DNA of 64,000 bases from assembly GCF_019857225.1 (NCBI RefSeq), contig NZ_JAFJSY010000002.1, forward strand, positions 124,001 through 188,000. Reading direction: 5' to 3'. The stretch is from Streptomyces plumbidurans (GTDB taxonomy: Bacteria; Actinomycetota; Actinomycetes; Streptomycetales; Streptomycetaceae). Below the pieces are notes generated by a model. The model saw nothing but the letters and a program-made list of their open reading frames with translations, was not told where the DNA came from and did not search any database. Below are positions 17,517-27,405 of the stretch, one piece after another (position 1 is the stretch's first letter; each line of letters starts with the position of its first letter). Made by a program: the position numbers and the translations under genes.

Positions 17517-18073
17517 GCCGTGACCCGCGCGAGGAACTGGACGTGCAGATCGTGCGCGTCGACCCGGACGTACCGCTTCCGTCGTACGCGCACCCCGGTG
17601 ACGCCGGAGCCGATCTGCGCACCACCGAGTCGTGCGAACTGGCGCCCGGTGAGCGGACCGTGCTGCCCACCGGGGTGTCGATCGCCCTCCCGGAGGGGTA
17701 CGCGGCCTTCGTGCACCCTCGATCCGGTCTGGCCGCCCGCTGCGGTGTCGCCCTGGTGAATGCCCCGGGGACGGTTGATGCCGGGTACCGTGGGGAGATC
17801 AAGGTGATCGTGGTGAATCTCGACCCGCGCGAGGCCGTGCGGTTCGAGCGCTTCGACCGGATCGCCCAGCTGGTCGTCCAGCGGGTCGAGAGGGTCCGCT
17901 TCCGGGAGGTCGCGGAGCTACCCGGTTCGGTGCGGGCCGAAGGGGGCTTCGGGTCCACCGGAGGTCATGCCGCGGTGACCGGGACGAGCAGCACAAATGG
18001 TCGGGCCGCCGAGGGCGGCCGGGCGGGTGGGAATCGATACGCTTCGGTCGTATCCGACCGGGAAGGACAGTGA
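17513..18073 (+). CDS. dut: dUTP diphosphatase (dUTPase)
   Basis: A 186-aa trimeric dUTPase that hydrolyses dUTP to dUMP and pyrophosphate, keeping uracil out of DNA and supplying dTMP synthesis. All five motifs are present: [31 protein letters not shown] and the C-terminal GFGSTGG, which closes over the substrate. About 35 low-complexity residues follow motif 5, longer than in most bacterial enzymes. The GTG start overlaps the preceding thioesterase stop. Confidence 0.95.
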   Translation: MSRDPREELDVQIVRVDPDVPLPSYAHPGDAGADLRTTESCELAPGERTVLPTGVSIALPEGYAAFVHPRSGLAARCGVALVNAPGTVDAGYRGEIKVIVVNLDPREAVRFERFDRIAQLVVQRVERVRFREVAELPGSVRAEGGFGSTGGHAAVTGTSSTNGRAAEGGRAGGNRYASVVSDREGQ

Positions 18074-18074
18074 C

Positions 18075-18827
18075 GTGTTCGGACGTCGCAATAAGAAGGG
18101 TGCCGCCGAGGACGCGGCCGGCGAGGCCGAGCAGGTCGTCGACAGCGTCGACACTGAGGCGGACGAGGAGCGCGAGCGCGTGAGGCTCGAACCCGGGCCG
18201 CGGCCCGACGGACCGTGGGACGCCACCGAGGTGCGCGACCCCGCAGAGGGTCGTGTGGACCTGGGCGGCATGTTCGTCCCCGGGGTCGACGGCATGGAGC
18301 TGCGGGTCGAGGTCGCGGGCGACGCGATCGTCGCGGCGACCGTCGTGCTGCGCGACAGCGCCATCCAGCTGCAGGCCTTCGCCGCTCCCAAGCGTGAGGG
18401 CATCTGGGGCGAGGTGCGCGAGGAGATCGGCGCGGGCATCACCCAGCAGGGTGGGATCATCGACGAGGTCGAGGGCCCGCTGGGCTGGGAGCTGCGCGCA
18501 CAGGTCCCGGTGCAACTGCCGGACGGCACGGGCGGTTTCCAGGTCGTGCGGTTCGTCGGCGTGGACGGTCCGCGCTGGTTCCTGCGCGGTGTGATCTCGG
18601 GGCAGGGTGCGGTGCAGCCGCAGGCGGCCGGTCTGCTGGAGCAGATCTTCCGGGACACGGTCGTGGTCCGCGGCGAGGGCCCGATGGCGCCCCGCGACCC
18701 GATCGTCCTCAAGCTGCCGAACGACGCCCAGATGGTCCCCGAGGGTGTCCAGCAGGAGGAGGGCTCGCGCTTCTCCGGAGGCATGGGACAGCTGCAGCGC
18801 GGACCGGAGATCACCGAAGTCCGCTAG
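18075..18827 (+). CDS. DUF3710 family protein
   Basis: A 250-aa soluble protein with an acidic N-terminal tail (VFGRRNKKGAAED...) and a conserved beta-rich body containing GPRWFLRGVISGQGA near residue 172. This is the DUF3710 family, found directly downstream of dut in many actinobacteria. The start is the GTG one base after the dut stop region, with GGAAGG 6-11 nt upstream. No catalytic motif is visible. It closes the thioesterase-dut operon and is followed by a hairpin. Confidence 0.88.
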   Translation: MFGRRNKKGAAEDAAGEAEQVVDSVDTEADEERERVRLEPGPRPDGPWDATEVRDPAEGRVDLGGMFVPGVDGMELRVEVAGDAIVAATVVLRDSAIQLQAFAAPKREGIWGEVREEIGAGITQQGGIIDEVEGPLGWELRAQVPVQLPDGTGGFQVVRFVGVDGPRWFLRGVISGQGAVQPQAAGLLEQIFRDTVVVRGEGPMAPRDPIVLKLPNDAQMVPEGVQQEEGSRFSGGMGQLQRGPEITEVR

Positions 18828-18847
18828 CTCGCGCAACGCAACGATCG

Positions 18848-18878
18848 AGAGCCGCACCCGGCGAGGGTGCGGCTCTTT
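18848..18878 (+). terminator. Rho-independent-type terminator
   Basis: AGAGCCGCACCC pairs perfectly with GGGTGCGGCTCT over a 5-nt loop and is followed by TT. It lies ~20 bp past the DUF3710 stop. Confidence 0.8.
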
Positions 18879-18986
18879 CATGTGCGTGACCTCTTGACGG
18901 TGCATTGGTCTGTACCTACCGTTCCGGCACGCGTCTGTTCATAAAGGCGCCTCGCGTTCACATACGAGAACGGAAGGCCCCCCACT

Positions 18987-20165
18987 ATGCGCCGTACCGC
19001 CCTCCTCGCCACCGCCTCCGCGCTTGTCGTGGGCATGCTCGCATGGCCCAGTGCCCGGCAGGCCGACGCCGCCCCCACCACCTTCGTCCACCCCGGAGTC
19101 ACCGTCTCCCAGGCGCAGTTGGACTTCACGCGCAGCAAGGTCAACGCGGGCGCCCAGCCCTGGAAGGGCGCCTTCGACCAGATGATGGCGAGCAAGTACG
19201 CCGACCTGAACCGCACCCCGAAGCCGCGGGCGACGGTCGAGTGCGGCTCGTACTCGAATCCGAACTACGGCTGCACGGACGAGCGCGAGGACGCGATCGC
19301 CGCGTACACCGACGCGCTCGCCTGGTACATCACCCGCGACGACCGGTACGCGAAGAAGTCCATCGAGCTGATGGACGCCTGGTCCGCCGTGATCAAGGAC
19401 CACACCAACAGCAACGCGCCCCTGCAGACCGGCTGGGCGGGCAGCTCCTGGCCGAAGGCCGCCGAGATCATCAAGTACACGTACACCGGCACCTGGCCGA
19501 ACTCCGGCCGCTTCGCGACCATGCTGCGCGACGTGTACCTCCCCGAGATCATCAACGGCTCGAACTCCAACGGCAATTGGGAGCTGACGATGATGGAGGC
19601 CGCCGTCGGCATCTCCGTCTTCCTGGACGACAAGGCGTCGTACGACAAGGCCATGGCGACGTTCCGCACCCGCACGGCCGCGTACGTGTACCTCTCCTCC
19701 GACGGCGACCTGCCGAAGACGGTGCCCAGCCAGCACCTCGACACCAAGCAGAAGATCGTCAACTACTGGCAGGGGCAGTCCACCTTCGTCACCGGGCTCA
19801 CCCAGGAGACCTGCCGCGACTTCACCCACACGGGATACGGCATCTCCTCGATCTCCCACGTCGCCGAGACCAGCCGCATCCAGGGCCAGGACCTCTACGG
19901 CACCGACGTCGGCGAGCGGCTGCGGCAGGCGCTCGGGTTCCAGTCCAAGTACCAGCTGGGCGCCGCCGTGCCGAGCTGGCTGTGCGGCGGGTCGCTGAAG
20001 CTGGGGCTCGGGCCGGTCACCGAGGTCGGCTACAACGCCCTGCACAACCGCCTCGGCATCGCGATGACCAACACCCAGGCGCTGACCGAGCAGCAGCGCC
20101 CGGCCGGCAGCAACAACCTCTTCGTCGCCTGGGAGACCCTCACCCACGGGGACAATCCGAGCTGA
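18987..20165 (+). CDS. Secreted alginate lyase family protein
   Basis: A 392-aa exported protein. Residues 1-29 form a Sec-type signal peptide (MRRT, a hydrophobic run, then ARQADAAP). The mature part is an all-alpha toroid of the PL5 alginate lyase-like family, with motifs NGNWELTMMEAAVGISVFLDD and a late FTHTGYGISSISHVAE that carries the His/Tyr active-site type residues. Family members cleave uronate polysaccharides by beta-elimination. Whether alginate is the real substrate is unknown. GGAAGG lies upstream of the ATG. It is a single-gene unit after a terminator. Confidence 0.82.
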   Translation: MRRTALLATASALVVGMLAWPSARQADAAPTTFVHPGVTVSQAQLDFTRSKVNAGAQPWKGAFDQMMASKYADLNRTPKPRATVECGSYSNPNYGCTDEREDAIAAYTDALAWYITRDDRYAKKSIELMDAWSAVIKDHTNSNAPLQTGWAGSSWPKAAEIIKYTYTGTWPNSGRFATMLRDVYLPEIINGSNSNGNWELTMMEAAVGISVFLDDKASYDKAMATFRTRTAAYVYLSSDGDLPKTVPSQHLDTKQKIVNYWQGQSTFVTGLTQETCRDFTHTGYGISSISHVAETSRIQGQDLYGTDVGERLRQALGFQSKYQLGAAVPSWLCGGSLKLGLGPVTEVGYNALHNRLGIAMTNTQALTEQQRPAGSNNLFVAWETLTHGDNPS

Positions 20166-20235
20166 CCGACCGTTGAAGGACCGGGCGCCAGTGGCGATAC
20201 TGACGCCCGGCCGACGGCGTCACGGGGGAGGGCAC

Positions 20236-20928
20236 ATGAGCCAGGTGGTCACCGAGACCATGGTGCGGGTGGAGGACGTCCACAGGTCCTACGGCCAGGG
20301 GGCGGCCGCCGTGCACGCCCTGCGCGGCGTCTCCTTCGAGGTGCCGCGCGGCGAACTCGTCGCCCTCAAGGGCCGCTCGGGATCGGGCAAGACGACGCTT
20401 TTGAACATCGTCGGCGGACTCGACACCCCGGACCGCGGGCGCGTCGCCGTCGACGGCGTCGACCTCTCGGAGCTCGGCGAGGACGGACTGCTGGCGCTGC
20501 GCCGCGACCGCGTCGGCTTCGTGTTCCAGTCCTTCGGGCTCATCCCGATCCTCACGGCCGCCGAGAACGTGGGCGTGCCGATGCGGCTGCGCCGGACCGA
20601 CGTGCGCGAGCGCGAGGAGCGCGTCGAGCTGCTGCTCGCCCTCGTCGGCCTCGCCGACCACGCGGCACAGCGACCCGGCGAGCTGTCCGGCGGCCAGCAG
20701 CAGCGCGTCGCCATCGCCCGCGCCCTCGCCAACAGCCCCTCGCTCCTGATCGCCGACGAGCCGACCGGCCAGCTGGACGCCGAGACCGGCCACGCCGTCA
20801 TGGAGCTGCTGCGGGCCGTCGTCCACAGCGAGCAGGTCACCGCCCTCGTCGCCACCCATGACGCGACCCTGCTGGACCTGGCCGACCGGGTCCTGGAGCT
20901 GAGCGACGGGGAGATCGTCGAGCACTGA
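20236..20928 (+). CDS. ABC transporter ATP-binding protein, LolD/MacB type, without adjacent permease
   Basis: A 230-aa ABC ATPase. The Walker A GRSGSGKTT is near residue 49, the Q-loop in VFQSFGLIP, the signature LSGGQQQRVAIARAL near residue 153, Walker B LLIADEPTG and the H-loop ATHD. It resembles the MacB/LolD/FtsE group that works with a two-domain permease (FtsX-like). No permease gene lies beside it here, so its partner must be elsewhere or be shared. GGGGGAGGG precedes the ATG. Confidence 0.85.
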   Translation: MSQVVTETMVRVEDVHRSYGQGAAAVHALRGVSFEVPRGELVALKGRSGSGKTTLLNIVGGLDTPDRGRVAVDGVDLSELGEDGLLALRRDRVGFVFQSFGLIPILTAAENVGVPMRLRRTDVREREERVELLLALVGLADHAAQRPGELSGGQQQRVAIARALANSPSLLIADEPTGQLDAETGHAVMELLRAVVHSEQVTALVATHDATLLDLADRVLELSDGEIVEH

Positions 20929-21055
20929 TCCGCGCAGCCCGTCAGGGATGCGTCAAAGACGCCGCCCACCCCGGCTCTCGTCCCGTTTTGTCCCGAAGAC
21001 TGGCCGTAAGGTCGACGCTGCGTGCACGGCACGGAACGGGAAGACAATGGGGGCC

Positions 21056-23598
21056 ATGGGACGCGGCAAGCTTCGGATCTACCTCGGCGCGGCGCCGGGC
21101 GTCGGCAAGACGTACGCCATGCTCGCCGAGGCGCACCGGCGCACGGAGCGGGGCACCGACTGCGTCGTGGCCCTCGTGGAGCACCACGGCCGCCCGCGCA
21201 CCGAGGTGCTGCTGCACGGCCTGGAGCAGGTGGCGCGCAAGCAGCTGGAGTACCGCGGCGCCGGCTTCACCGAGATGGACGTGGACGCCGTCCTCGCCCG
21301 CGCCCCCGAAGTGGCCCTGGTCGACGAACTCGCCCACACCAACGTCCCCGGCTCCCGCAACACCAAGCGCTGGCAGGACGTCGAGGAACTCCTCGCGGCC
21401 GGCATCGACGTCGTCTCGACCGTCAACATCCAGCACCTCGAATCCCTGGGCGACGTCGTCGAGTCGATCACCGGCGTACGGCAGCGGGAGACCGTACCCG
21501 ACGAGGTGGTGCGCAGGGCGGACCAGATCGAGCTGGTCGACATGTCGCCACAGGCGCTGCGGCGGCGGATGGCGCACGGCAACATCTACCAGCCGGACAA
21601 GGTCGACGCGGCACTGTCGAACTACTTCCGGCCCGGCAACCTCACCGCCCTGCGCGAACTGGCGCTGCTGTGGGTCGCCGACCGGGTCGACGCGTACCTG
21701 AAGCAGTACCGCAGTGAGCACCGGGTGTCGAAGATCTGGGGCTCGCGGGAGCGGATCGTGGTCGGGCTGACCGGCGGCCCGGAGGGCCGGACGCTGATCC
21801 GGCGGGCCGCCCGGCTGGCGGAGAAGGGCGCCGGCGGCGAGGTCCTGGCCGTCTACATAGCCGGCAGCGACGGGCTCACCGCCGCCTCGCCCAAGGAACT
21901 GGCCGTGCAGCGCACCCTGGTGGAGGACCTCGGCGGCACCTTCCACCATGTCGTCGGGGACGACGTACCGGCCGCGCTGCTCGACTTCGCGCGCGGGGCG
22001 AACGCCACCCAGATCGTGCTCGGCGTCTCCCGGCGCAAGACCTGGCAGTACGTCTTCGGGCCGGGAGTCGGCGCCACGGTGGCCCGGGAGTCGGGGCCCG
22101 ACCTCGACGTCCACCTGATCAGCCACGGCCAGGCGGGCAAGGGGCGCGGGCTGCCGGTCGCCCGCGGCGCGCGGCTCGGCCGCTCCCGGATCATCGCCGG
22201 CTGGGTGGTCGGCGTCGGCCTGCCCGCCGTCCTGGCGGTGCTGCTCAACACCGTCCACCTCGGCCTCGCCAACGACATGCTGCTGTTCCTGGCGGTCACG
22301 GTCGCCGCCGCCCTGCTCGGCGGACTGCTGCCCGCGCTGGCCTCGGCCGCGGTCGGCTCCCTGCTGCTGAACTACTTCTACACACCGCCCCTGCACCGGT
22401 TCACCGTCGCCGACCCCAAGAACATCGTCGCCATCGCGATCTTCGTGAGCGTCGGGGCCTCGGTGGCCTCCGTCGTCGACCTCGCGGCCCGCCGCACCCA
22501 CCAGGCGGCCCGGCTGCGCGCCGAGTCGGAGATCCTCTCCTACCTCGCGGGCAGTGTGCTGCGCGGCGAGACCGGTCTCGAAGACCTCCTGGAACGGGTG
22601 CGCGAGACCTTCGGCATGGAGTCGGCGGCCCTGCTGGAGCGGGCGAGCGACCACGACCCGTGGACCTGCGCGGGCCGCGCCGGGCTCGGCCCGCCGGTGG
22701 ACCGGCCCGAGGACGCCGACGTGGACGTGCCCGTCGGGGACCGGCTGGCGCTGGCGCTCACCGGCCGGGTGCTGCCCGCCGAGGACCGCCGGGTGCTGGG
22801 CGCGTTCGCCGCCCAGGCCGCCGTCGTACTGGACCGCCGACGCCTGCAGGAGGAGGCCGACCGGGCCCGCGCGCTGGCGGAGGGCAACCGCATCCGCACG
22901 GCGCTGCTGGCCGCCGTCAGCCACGACCTGCGCACCCCGCTCGCCGGGATCAAGGCGTCGGTGTCGTCGCTGCGCTCGGACGACGTGTCCTGGTCCGAGG
23001 AGGACCGGGCGGCGCTGCTGGAGGGCATCGAGGAGGGCGCCGACCGCCTCGACCACCTGGTGGGCAACCTTTTGGACATGTCCCGGCTGCAGACCGGCAC
23101 GGTCACCGCGCTGATCCGCGAGGTCGACCTCGACGAGGTCGTCCCCATGGCACTGGTCGCCGTGCCCGAGGGCAGCGTCGGGCTCGACGTGCCCGAGAGC
23201 CTGCCCATGGTCGGCGTCGACCCGGGGCTGCTGGAGCGCGCGATGGCCAACCTGGTCGAGAACGCCGTCAAGTACAGCCCGCCCGGCAAGGCGGTCCTGG
23301 TCGCCGCGAGCGCCATCGCCGACCGGGTGGAGGTACGGGTCGTCGACCGCGGCCCCGGAGTCCCCGACGAGGCCAAGGAGCGCATCTTCGAGCCGTTCCA
23401 GCGCTACGGCGACGCCCCGCGCGGGGCCGGCGTGGGCCTCGGCCTCGCCGTGGCGCGGGGCTTCACCGAGGCCATGGGGGGCACCCTCGACGCCGAGGAC
23501 ACCCCAGGCGGCGGCCTCACGATGGTCCTCACCCTGCGCGCGGCGGCGGCGCACGCGCCGGAGCATCTCCACCCAGCGGAACCCGAAAGGCAGGCCAC

Positions 23599-23605
<7 letters not shown>
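21056..23605 (+). CDS. kdpD: KdpD-like sensor histidine kinase
   Basis: An ~849-aa KdpD homologue. The N-terminal KdpD domain starts RGKLRIYLGAAPGVGKTYAML (Walker A) and has a DELAHTNVPGS Walker B. A universal-stress-protein (Usp) domain lies at about residues 235-355, four transmembrane helices (DUF4118) at about 380-480, then a GAF-like region, the HisKA box AVSHDLRTPLA, and an ATPase domain with VGLGLAVARGFTE. In E. coli KdpD senses potassium and c-di-AMP-linked signals; no kdpFABC pump genes are in this window. The second ATG (MGRGKL) is preferred to an ATG 9 nt upstream. It overlaps kdpE by 7 nt. Confidence 0.85.
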
Positions 23606-24318
<713 letters not shown>

Positions 24319-24350
24319 GGCCGCGGGTACGTACCGTCAGTGCACCCCGG

Positions 24351-24356
24351 TACGCT
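24351..24356 (+). promoter_or_regulatory. Putative -10 box (TACGCT) for a leaderless mRNA
   Basis: TACGCT lies 6 nt before the OB-fold gene's ATG, so transcription would begin at the start codon. The preceding CAGTGCACCCCGGTA is nearly the same as the sequence before the DUF5998 start (CAGTGCACCCCCGTA). Confidence 0.4.
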
Positions 24357-24362
24357 TCAGAC

Positions 24363-24761
24363 ATGAGTGCTGTTCCTCGTTCCGAAAAGCCGGTGGGCCG
24401 GTTCCGGCGCATGCTCGACCGGCTCTCCTCCTCGCAGGAGGACCTGGAGTCGGAGGAGCTGCGGGAGGACACCGAGACCACGGGCTGTACACGCATCGGC
24501 GACTGCCACGACCGACAGATCGTCACCGTTACTGGTACCTTGCGCACGGTCACCCTGCGGCCGCGTGCGGGCGTCCCGGCCCTGGAGGCCGAGCTGTTCG
24601 ACGGGTCCGCCGCGCTGGACGTGGTGTGGCTCGGGCGGCGCTCCATCGTCGGCATAGAGCCGGGGCGCAGACTGATCGCGTCGGGCCGGATCTCGATGAG
24701 CCGGGGCCGCCGGGTGCTGTTCAATCCGAAATACGAACTGAGACCCCTCGGACGGGAGTAG
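24363..24761 (+). CDS. OB-fold nucleic-acid-binding domain protein
   Basis: A 132-aa protein whose residues ~45-128 form an OB fold of the tRNA-anticodon/RecG type (IVTVTGTLRTVTLRPRAG...ALEAELFDGSAALDVVWLGRRSIVGIEPGRRLIASG). The N-terminal 35 residues are charged and helical. Such small OB proteins sit directly before DUF3159 and Trk-type genes in many Streptomyces. The function is not known, though binding of single-stranded nucleic acid is plausible. It is 3 bp from the next gene and therefore in an operon with it. Confidence 0.85.
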   Translation: MSAVPRSEKPVGRFRRMLDRLSSSQEDLESEELREDTETTGCTRIGDCHDRQIVTVTGTLRTVTLRPRAGVPALEAELFDGSAALDVVWLGRRSIVGIEPGRRLIASGRISMSRGRRVLFNPKYELRPLGRE

Positions 24762-24764
24762 CCG

Positions 24765-25523
24765 GTGACGTCGCTCGACAAGCCGACCGAAGACACTCAA
24801 GCCGACGACATGCGGACGGTGACGGAGGCCGCGCTCTTCGAGGCGTTCGGCGGAGTCCGGGGCATGGTCGAGACGGTGCTGCCCGGCCTGCTCTTCGTCA
24901 CCATCTACACGATCAACAAGGACCTGCACTGGTCGGCCATCGCCGCCCTCGCGGTCTCCCTGCTGCTCGTGGTGGTCCGGCTGGTCATGCGTGACACCGT
25001 CAAGCACGCGTTCAGCGGTGTCTTCGGCGTCGGCTTCGGTGTCGTCTTCGCGATGATGACGGGCAATGCCAAGGACTTCTATCTGCCCGGCATGCTCTAC
25101 ACGCTGGGCCTGGCGCTGGCGTACATCGTCACCACCCTGTGCGGCGTCCCGCTGCTCGGCCTGATCCTCGGGCCCGTCTTCAAGGAGAACCTCTCCTGGC
25201 GCACCCGCAACCCGGGCCGCAAGAAGGCGTACTCGAAGGCCAGTTACGCCTGGGGTCTGATCCTGCTCGCCAAGTGCGCGATCCTCTTCCCGCTGTACTG
25301 GTGGGCGAACACCGCCCAGCTGGGCTGGGTCCTGGTCGCCCTCAAGATCCCGCCGTTCCTGCTGGCCGTCTGGCTGACCTGGGTCTTCCTCGCGAAGGCG
25401 CCCGCGCCCATCGACGTGTTCGCGGAGATGGAGGCGGAGGAGCAGGCGGAGAAGGAGCGCAAGGCCGCACTGTCCGCCGAGCACGGCGAGACGACGAGCG
25501 GCAGGCACCGCCGGGAGGCATGA
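24765..25523 (+). CDS. DUF3159 family integral membrane protein
   Basis: A 252-aa polytopic protein with about five to six transmembrane helices between residues 35 and 215, including FVTIYTINKDLHWSAIAALAVSLLLVV. The C-terminal tail is highly charged (EMEAEEQAEKERKAAL). It is the actinobacterial DUF3159 family, called an intracellular septation A-like protein in some annotations. It starts with GTG immediately after the OB-fold gene. No transport motif is recognised. A very strong hairpin follows. Confidence 0.88.
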   Translation: MTSLDKPTEDTQADDMRTVTEAALFEAFGGVRGMVETVLPGLLFVTIYTINKDLHWSAIAALAVSLLLVVVRLVMRDTVKHAFSGVFGVGFGVVFAMMTGNAKDFYLPGMLYTLGLALAYIVTTLCGVPLLGLILGPVFKENLSWRTRNPGRKKAYSKASYAWGLILLAKCAILFPLYWWANTAQLGWVLVALKIPPFLLAVWLTWVFLAKAPAPIDVFAEMEAEEQAEKERKAALSAEHGETTSGRHRREA

Positions 25524-25528
25524 GTTCC

Positions 25529-25586
25529 CGCCACGACGGCGAAGGGCGCCCCGCTTTGGAACGGGGCGCCCTTCGCCGTCGTGGCG
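25529..25586. terminator. 25-bp perfect hairpin, bidirectional terminator
   Basis: A 25-bp perfectly paired stem with an 8-nt loop (CTTTGGAA) sits between the DUF3159 gene and the oppositely oriented trkA-type gene. It is the strongest hairpin in the window. Confidence 0.9.
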
Positions 25587-25599
25587 GAAGGTGCGGGGG

Positions 25600-26277
25600 C
25601 TAGCCCGCCGCGTCCTCGCGGCGCATCGACAGCAGATCCTCCAGCTGCTCCTCCCGGGCCTGTGCGGCCACGAACAGCAGCTCGTCGCCCGGTTCCAGGG
25701 AGTCGTCGCGGGACGGGGTCAGGACCCGGGTGCCGCGGATGATGGTGACCAGGGAGGTGTCCTCGGGCCACTCCACGTCGCCGACCTGCGTGCCCGCCAG
25801 CGCCGACTCCTCCGGCAGCGTCAGCTCCACCAGGTTCGCGTCGCCGTGGCTGAAGCGGAGCAGCCGGACCAGGTCGCCGACGCTCACCGCCTCCTCGACC
25901 AGGGCGGACATCAGGCGCGGGGTGGAGACGGCGACGTCGACGCCCCAGGACTCGTTGAAGAGCCACTCGTTCTTGGGGTTGTTGACACGGGCCACGACGC
26001 GCGGGACGCCGTACTCCGTCTTGGCCAGCAGCGAGACGACCAGGTTGACCTTGTCGTCGCCGGTCGCGGCGATCACGACGTTGCAGCGCTGCAGGGCCGC
26101 CTCGTCCAGGGACGTGATCTCGCAGGCGTCGGCGAGCAGCCACTCCGCCTGCGGGACACGCTCGACCGAGATGGCGGTCGGCGTCTTGTCGACGAGCAGG
26201 ACCTCGTGGCCGTTCTCCAGCAGTTCGCCCGCGATCGAGCGACCGACCGCGCCGGCTCCGGCAATGGCGACCCTCAT
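25600..26277 (-). CDS. TrkA-type potassium channel/transporter regulatory protein (second copy)
   Basis: A 225-aa KTN/RCK protein. It has an N-terminal Rossmann domain with the nucleotide loop GAGAVGRSIAGEL (residues 7-19) and acidic VDKT, and a C-terminal RCK_C (TrkA-C) domain (~140-215). Such cytosolic rings bind NAD(H), ATP or c-di-AMP and gate K+ channels such as TrkH/KtrB. No membrane subunit is next to it. It starts one base into the stop of the upstream trkA copy (TGATG), so the two are translated together and may form a hetero-octameric ring. Confidence 0.88.
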   Translation of the reverse strand: MRVAIAGAGAVGRSIAGELLENGHEVLLVDKTPTAISVERVPQAEWLLADACEITSLDEAALQRCNVVIAATGDDKVNLVVSLLAKTEYGVPRVVARVNNPKNEWLFNESWGVDVAVSTPRLMSALVEEAVSVGDLVRLLRFSHGDANLVELTLPEESALAGTQVGDVEWPEDTSLVTIIRGTRVLTPSRDDSLEPGDELLFVAAQAREEQLEDLLSMRREDAAG

Positions 26278-26948
26278 CAGTGACCGCCCTCCTCTTCGGG
26301 ACCCTTGGCGAAGGACGCCTCGACCTTGTCGACCTCGTCGGTGCGCATCATCACGTGCACCAGATCGCCCTCCTGCAGCACCGTCTGCGAGGTCGGCAGG
26401 ACCGCCTCGCCGAGCCGGGTCAGGAACGCCACGCGGACACCCGTTTCCTCCTGCAGCGTGCTGATCTTGTGACCGACCCAGGCGGGGGAGGCGTGCACCT
26501 CGGCGAGCTGGACGCCGCCGGTGGGGTCGCGCCACAGCGGCTCGGCGCCCGAGGGGAGCAGCCGGCGCAGCATCTGGTCGGCCGTCCAGCGGACCGTCGC
26601 CACGGTGGGGATGCCGAGGCGCTGGTAGACCTCCGCGCGGCGGGGGTCGTAGATACGGGCCGCGACGTTCTCCACGCCGAACATCTCGCGGGCCACTCGC
26701 GCGGAGATGATGTTGGAGTTGTCGCCGCTGGACACGGCGGCGAAGGCACCGGCCTCTTCGATGCCGGCCTCGCGCAGGGTGTCCTGGTCGAAGCCGATGC
26801 CGGTGACCCGGCGGCCGCCGAATCCGGGGCCGAGACGGCGGAAGGCGGTGGGGTCCCGGTCGATCACGGCGACCGTGTGCCCCTGCTGCTCCAGGGTCTG
26901 GGCCAGAGCGGAACCCACTCGTCCGCAGCCCATGATGACGATGTGCAC
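26277..26948 (-). CDS. TrkA-type potassium uptake regulatory protein (first copy)
   Basis: A 223-aa RCK protein with the Rossmann loop GCGRVGSALAQTL (residues 7-19) followed by VIDRDP, and a C-terminal RCK_C domain. The GTG reading VHIVIMGCGRVG is chosen because GGAAGG lies 6 nt upstream; a GTG nine codons earlier has no ribosome site. Together with the following copy and the KimA-like permease just across the divergent region, it forms a potassium-homeostasis locus. Confidence 0.88.
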   Translation of the reverse strand: MHIVIMGCGRVGSALAQTLEQQGHTVAVIDRDPTAFRRLGPGFGGRRVTGIGFDQDTLREAGIEEAGAFAAVSSGDNSNIISARVAREMFGVENVAARIYDPRRAEVYQRLGIPTVATVRWTADQMLRRLLPSGAEPLWRDPTGGVQLAEVHASPAWVGHKISTLQEETGVRVAFLTRLGEAVLPTSQTVLQEGDLVHVMMRTDEVDKVEASFAKGPEEEGGH

Positions 26949-27073
26949 GACCGTCCTTCCGGTGTCAATAATCACAGCTCGGCCAGATCAGGGTCTCAGA
27001 CCGACGCCCAAAGCTACACACCGGCGACCGGACGTCGGCACCCCCGTGCACGGTTGCCTCGCGACGTACTGCG

Positions 27074-27169
27074 TCAGCGCCTGCTGATGCTGCGGACGCT
27101 GGCGAGGGTGAGGACTCCAAGGCCCAGGAGGGCCGCCGCGGCGCCGATCAACTCTGCGGTGGCGTGCAT
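27074..27169 (-). CDS. 31-aa single-pass membrane peptide
   Basis: A very short gene encoding MHATAELIGAAAALLGLGV... with one transmembrane helix (about residues 5-24) and a basic C-terminal tail ending RSISRR. It is supported by a near-ideal ribosome site (GGAGG 4 nt before the ATG) and by its composition. It lies between the trkA pair and the KimA-like permease. Small membrane peptides of this kind often bind and tune a transporter, so a link to potassium uptake is possible but unproven. Confidence 0.6.
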   Translation of the reverse strand: MHATAELIGAAAALLGLGVLTLASVRSISRR

Positions 27170-27210
27170 GAAACCTCCGGGAACGACACGGGGCGGTGAC
27201 AGCCGGGGAA

Positions 27211-27250
27211 GCGGGGCGGTGCTCGTCGTAGCGGGGCGGTGCTTGTCATA
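27211..27250. repeat. 20-bp tandem direct repeat in a divergent regulatory region
   Basis: GCGGGGCGGTGCTCGTCGTA is followed directly by GCGGGGCGGTGCTTGTCATA (18 of 20 positions identical). It sits between the small membrane peptide and the KimA-like gene and could be a repeated operator. Confidence 0.55.
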
Positions 27251-27405
27251 TAGGCATGACGTTCGGTCGTCCTGCGGAACCCCCGGCAATCCCACGCCTG
27301 TTTTCACCCGGAGGGCAGATGTGCGGAGGGGACAGGGGTGCCGGATCACGGCCGAGGGTGGGGGAGGTGGTTCAGCGGCCGTTCGAACGCCTACGATTAC
27401 CTGTT

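Noticed and set aside
20942..23572. 876-codon open frame antisense to kdpD
   Set aside because: Shadow of high GC: composition is Gly/Ala/Arg/His-rich with no known domain, while the opposite strand encodes a complete KdpD-like kinase.
27170..27405. Possible ydaO-type c-di-AMP riboswitch before the KimA-like gene
   Set aside because: No conserved riboswitch core was recognised, and the probable start site lies very close to the GTG, leaving no room for an aptamer.
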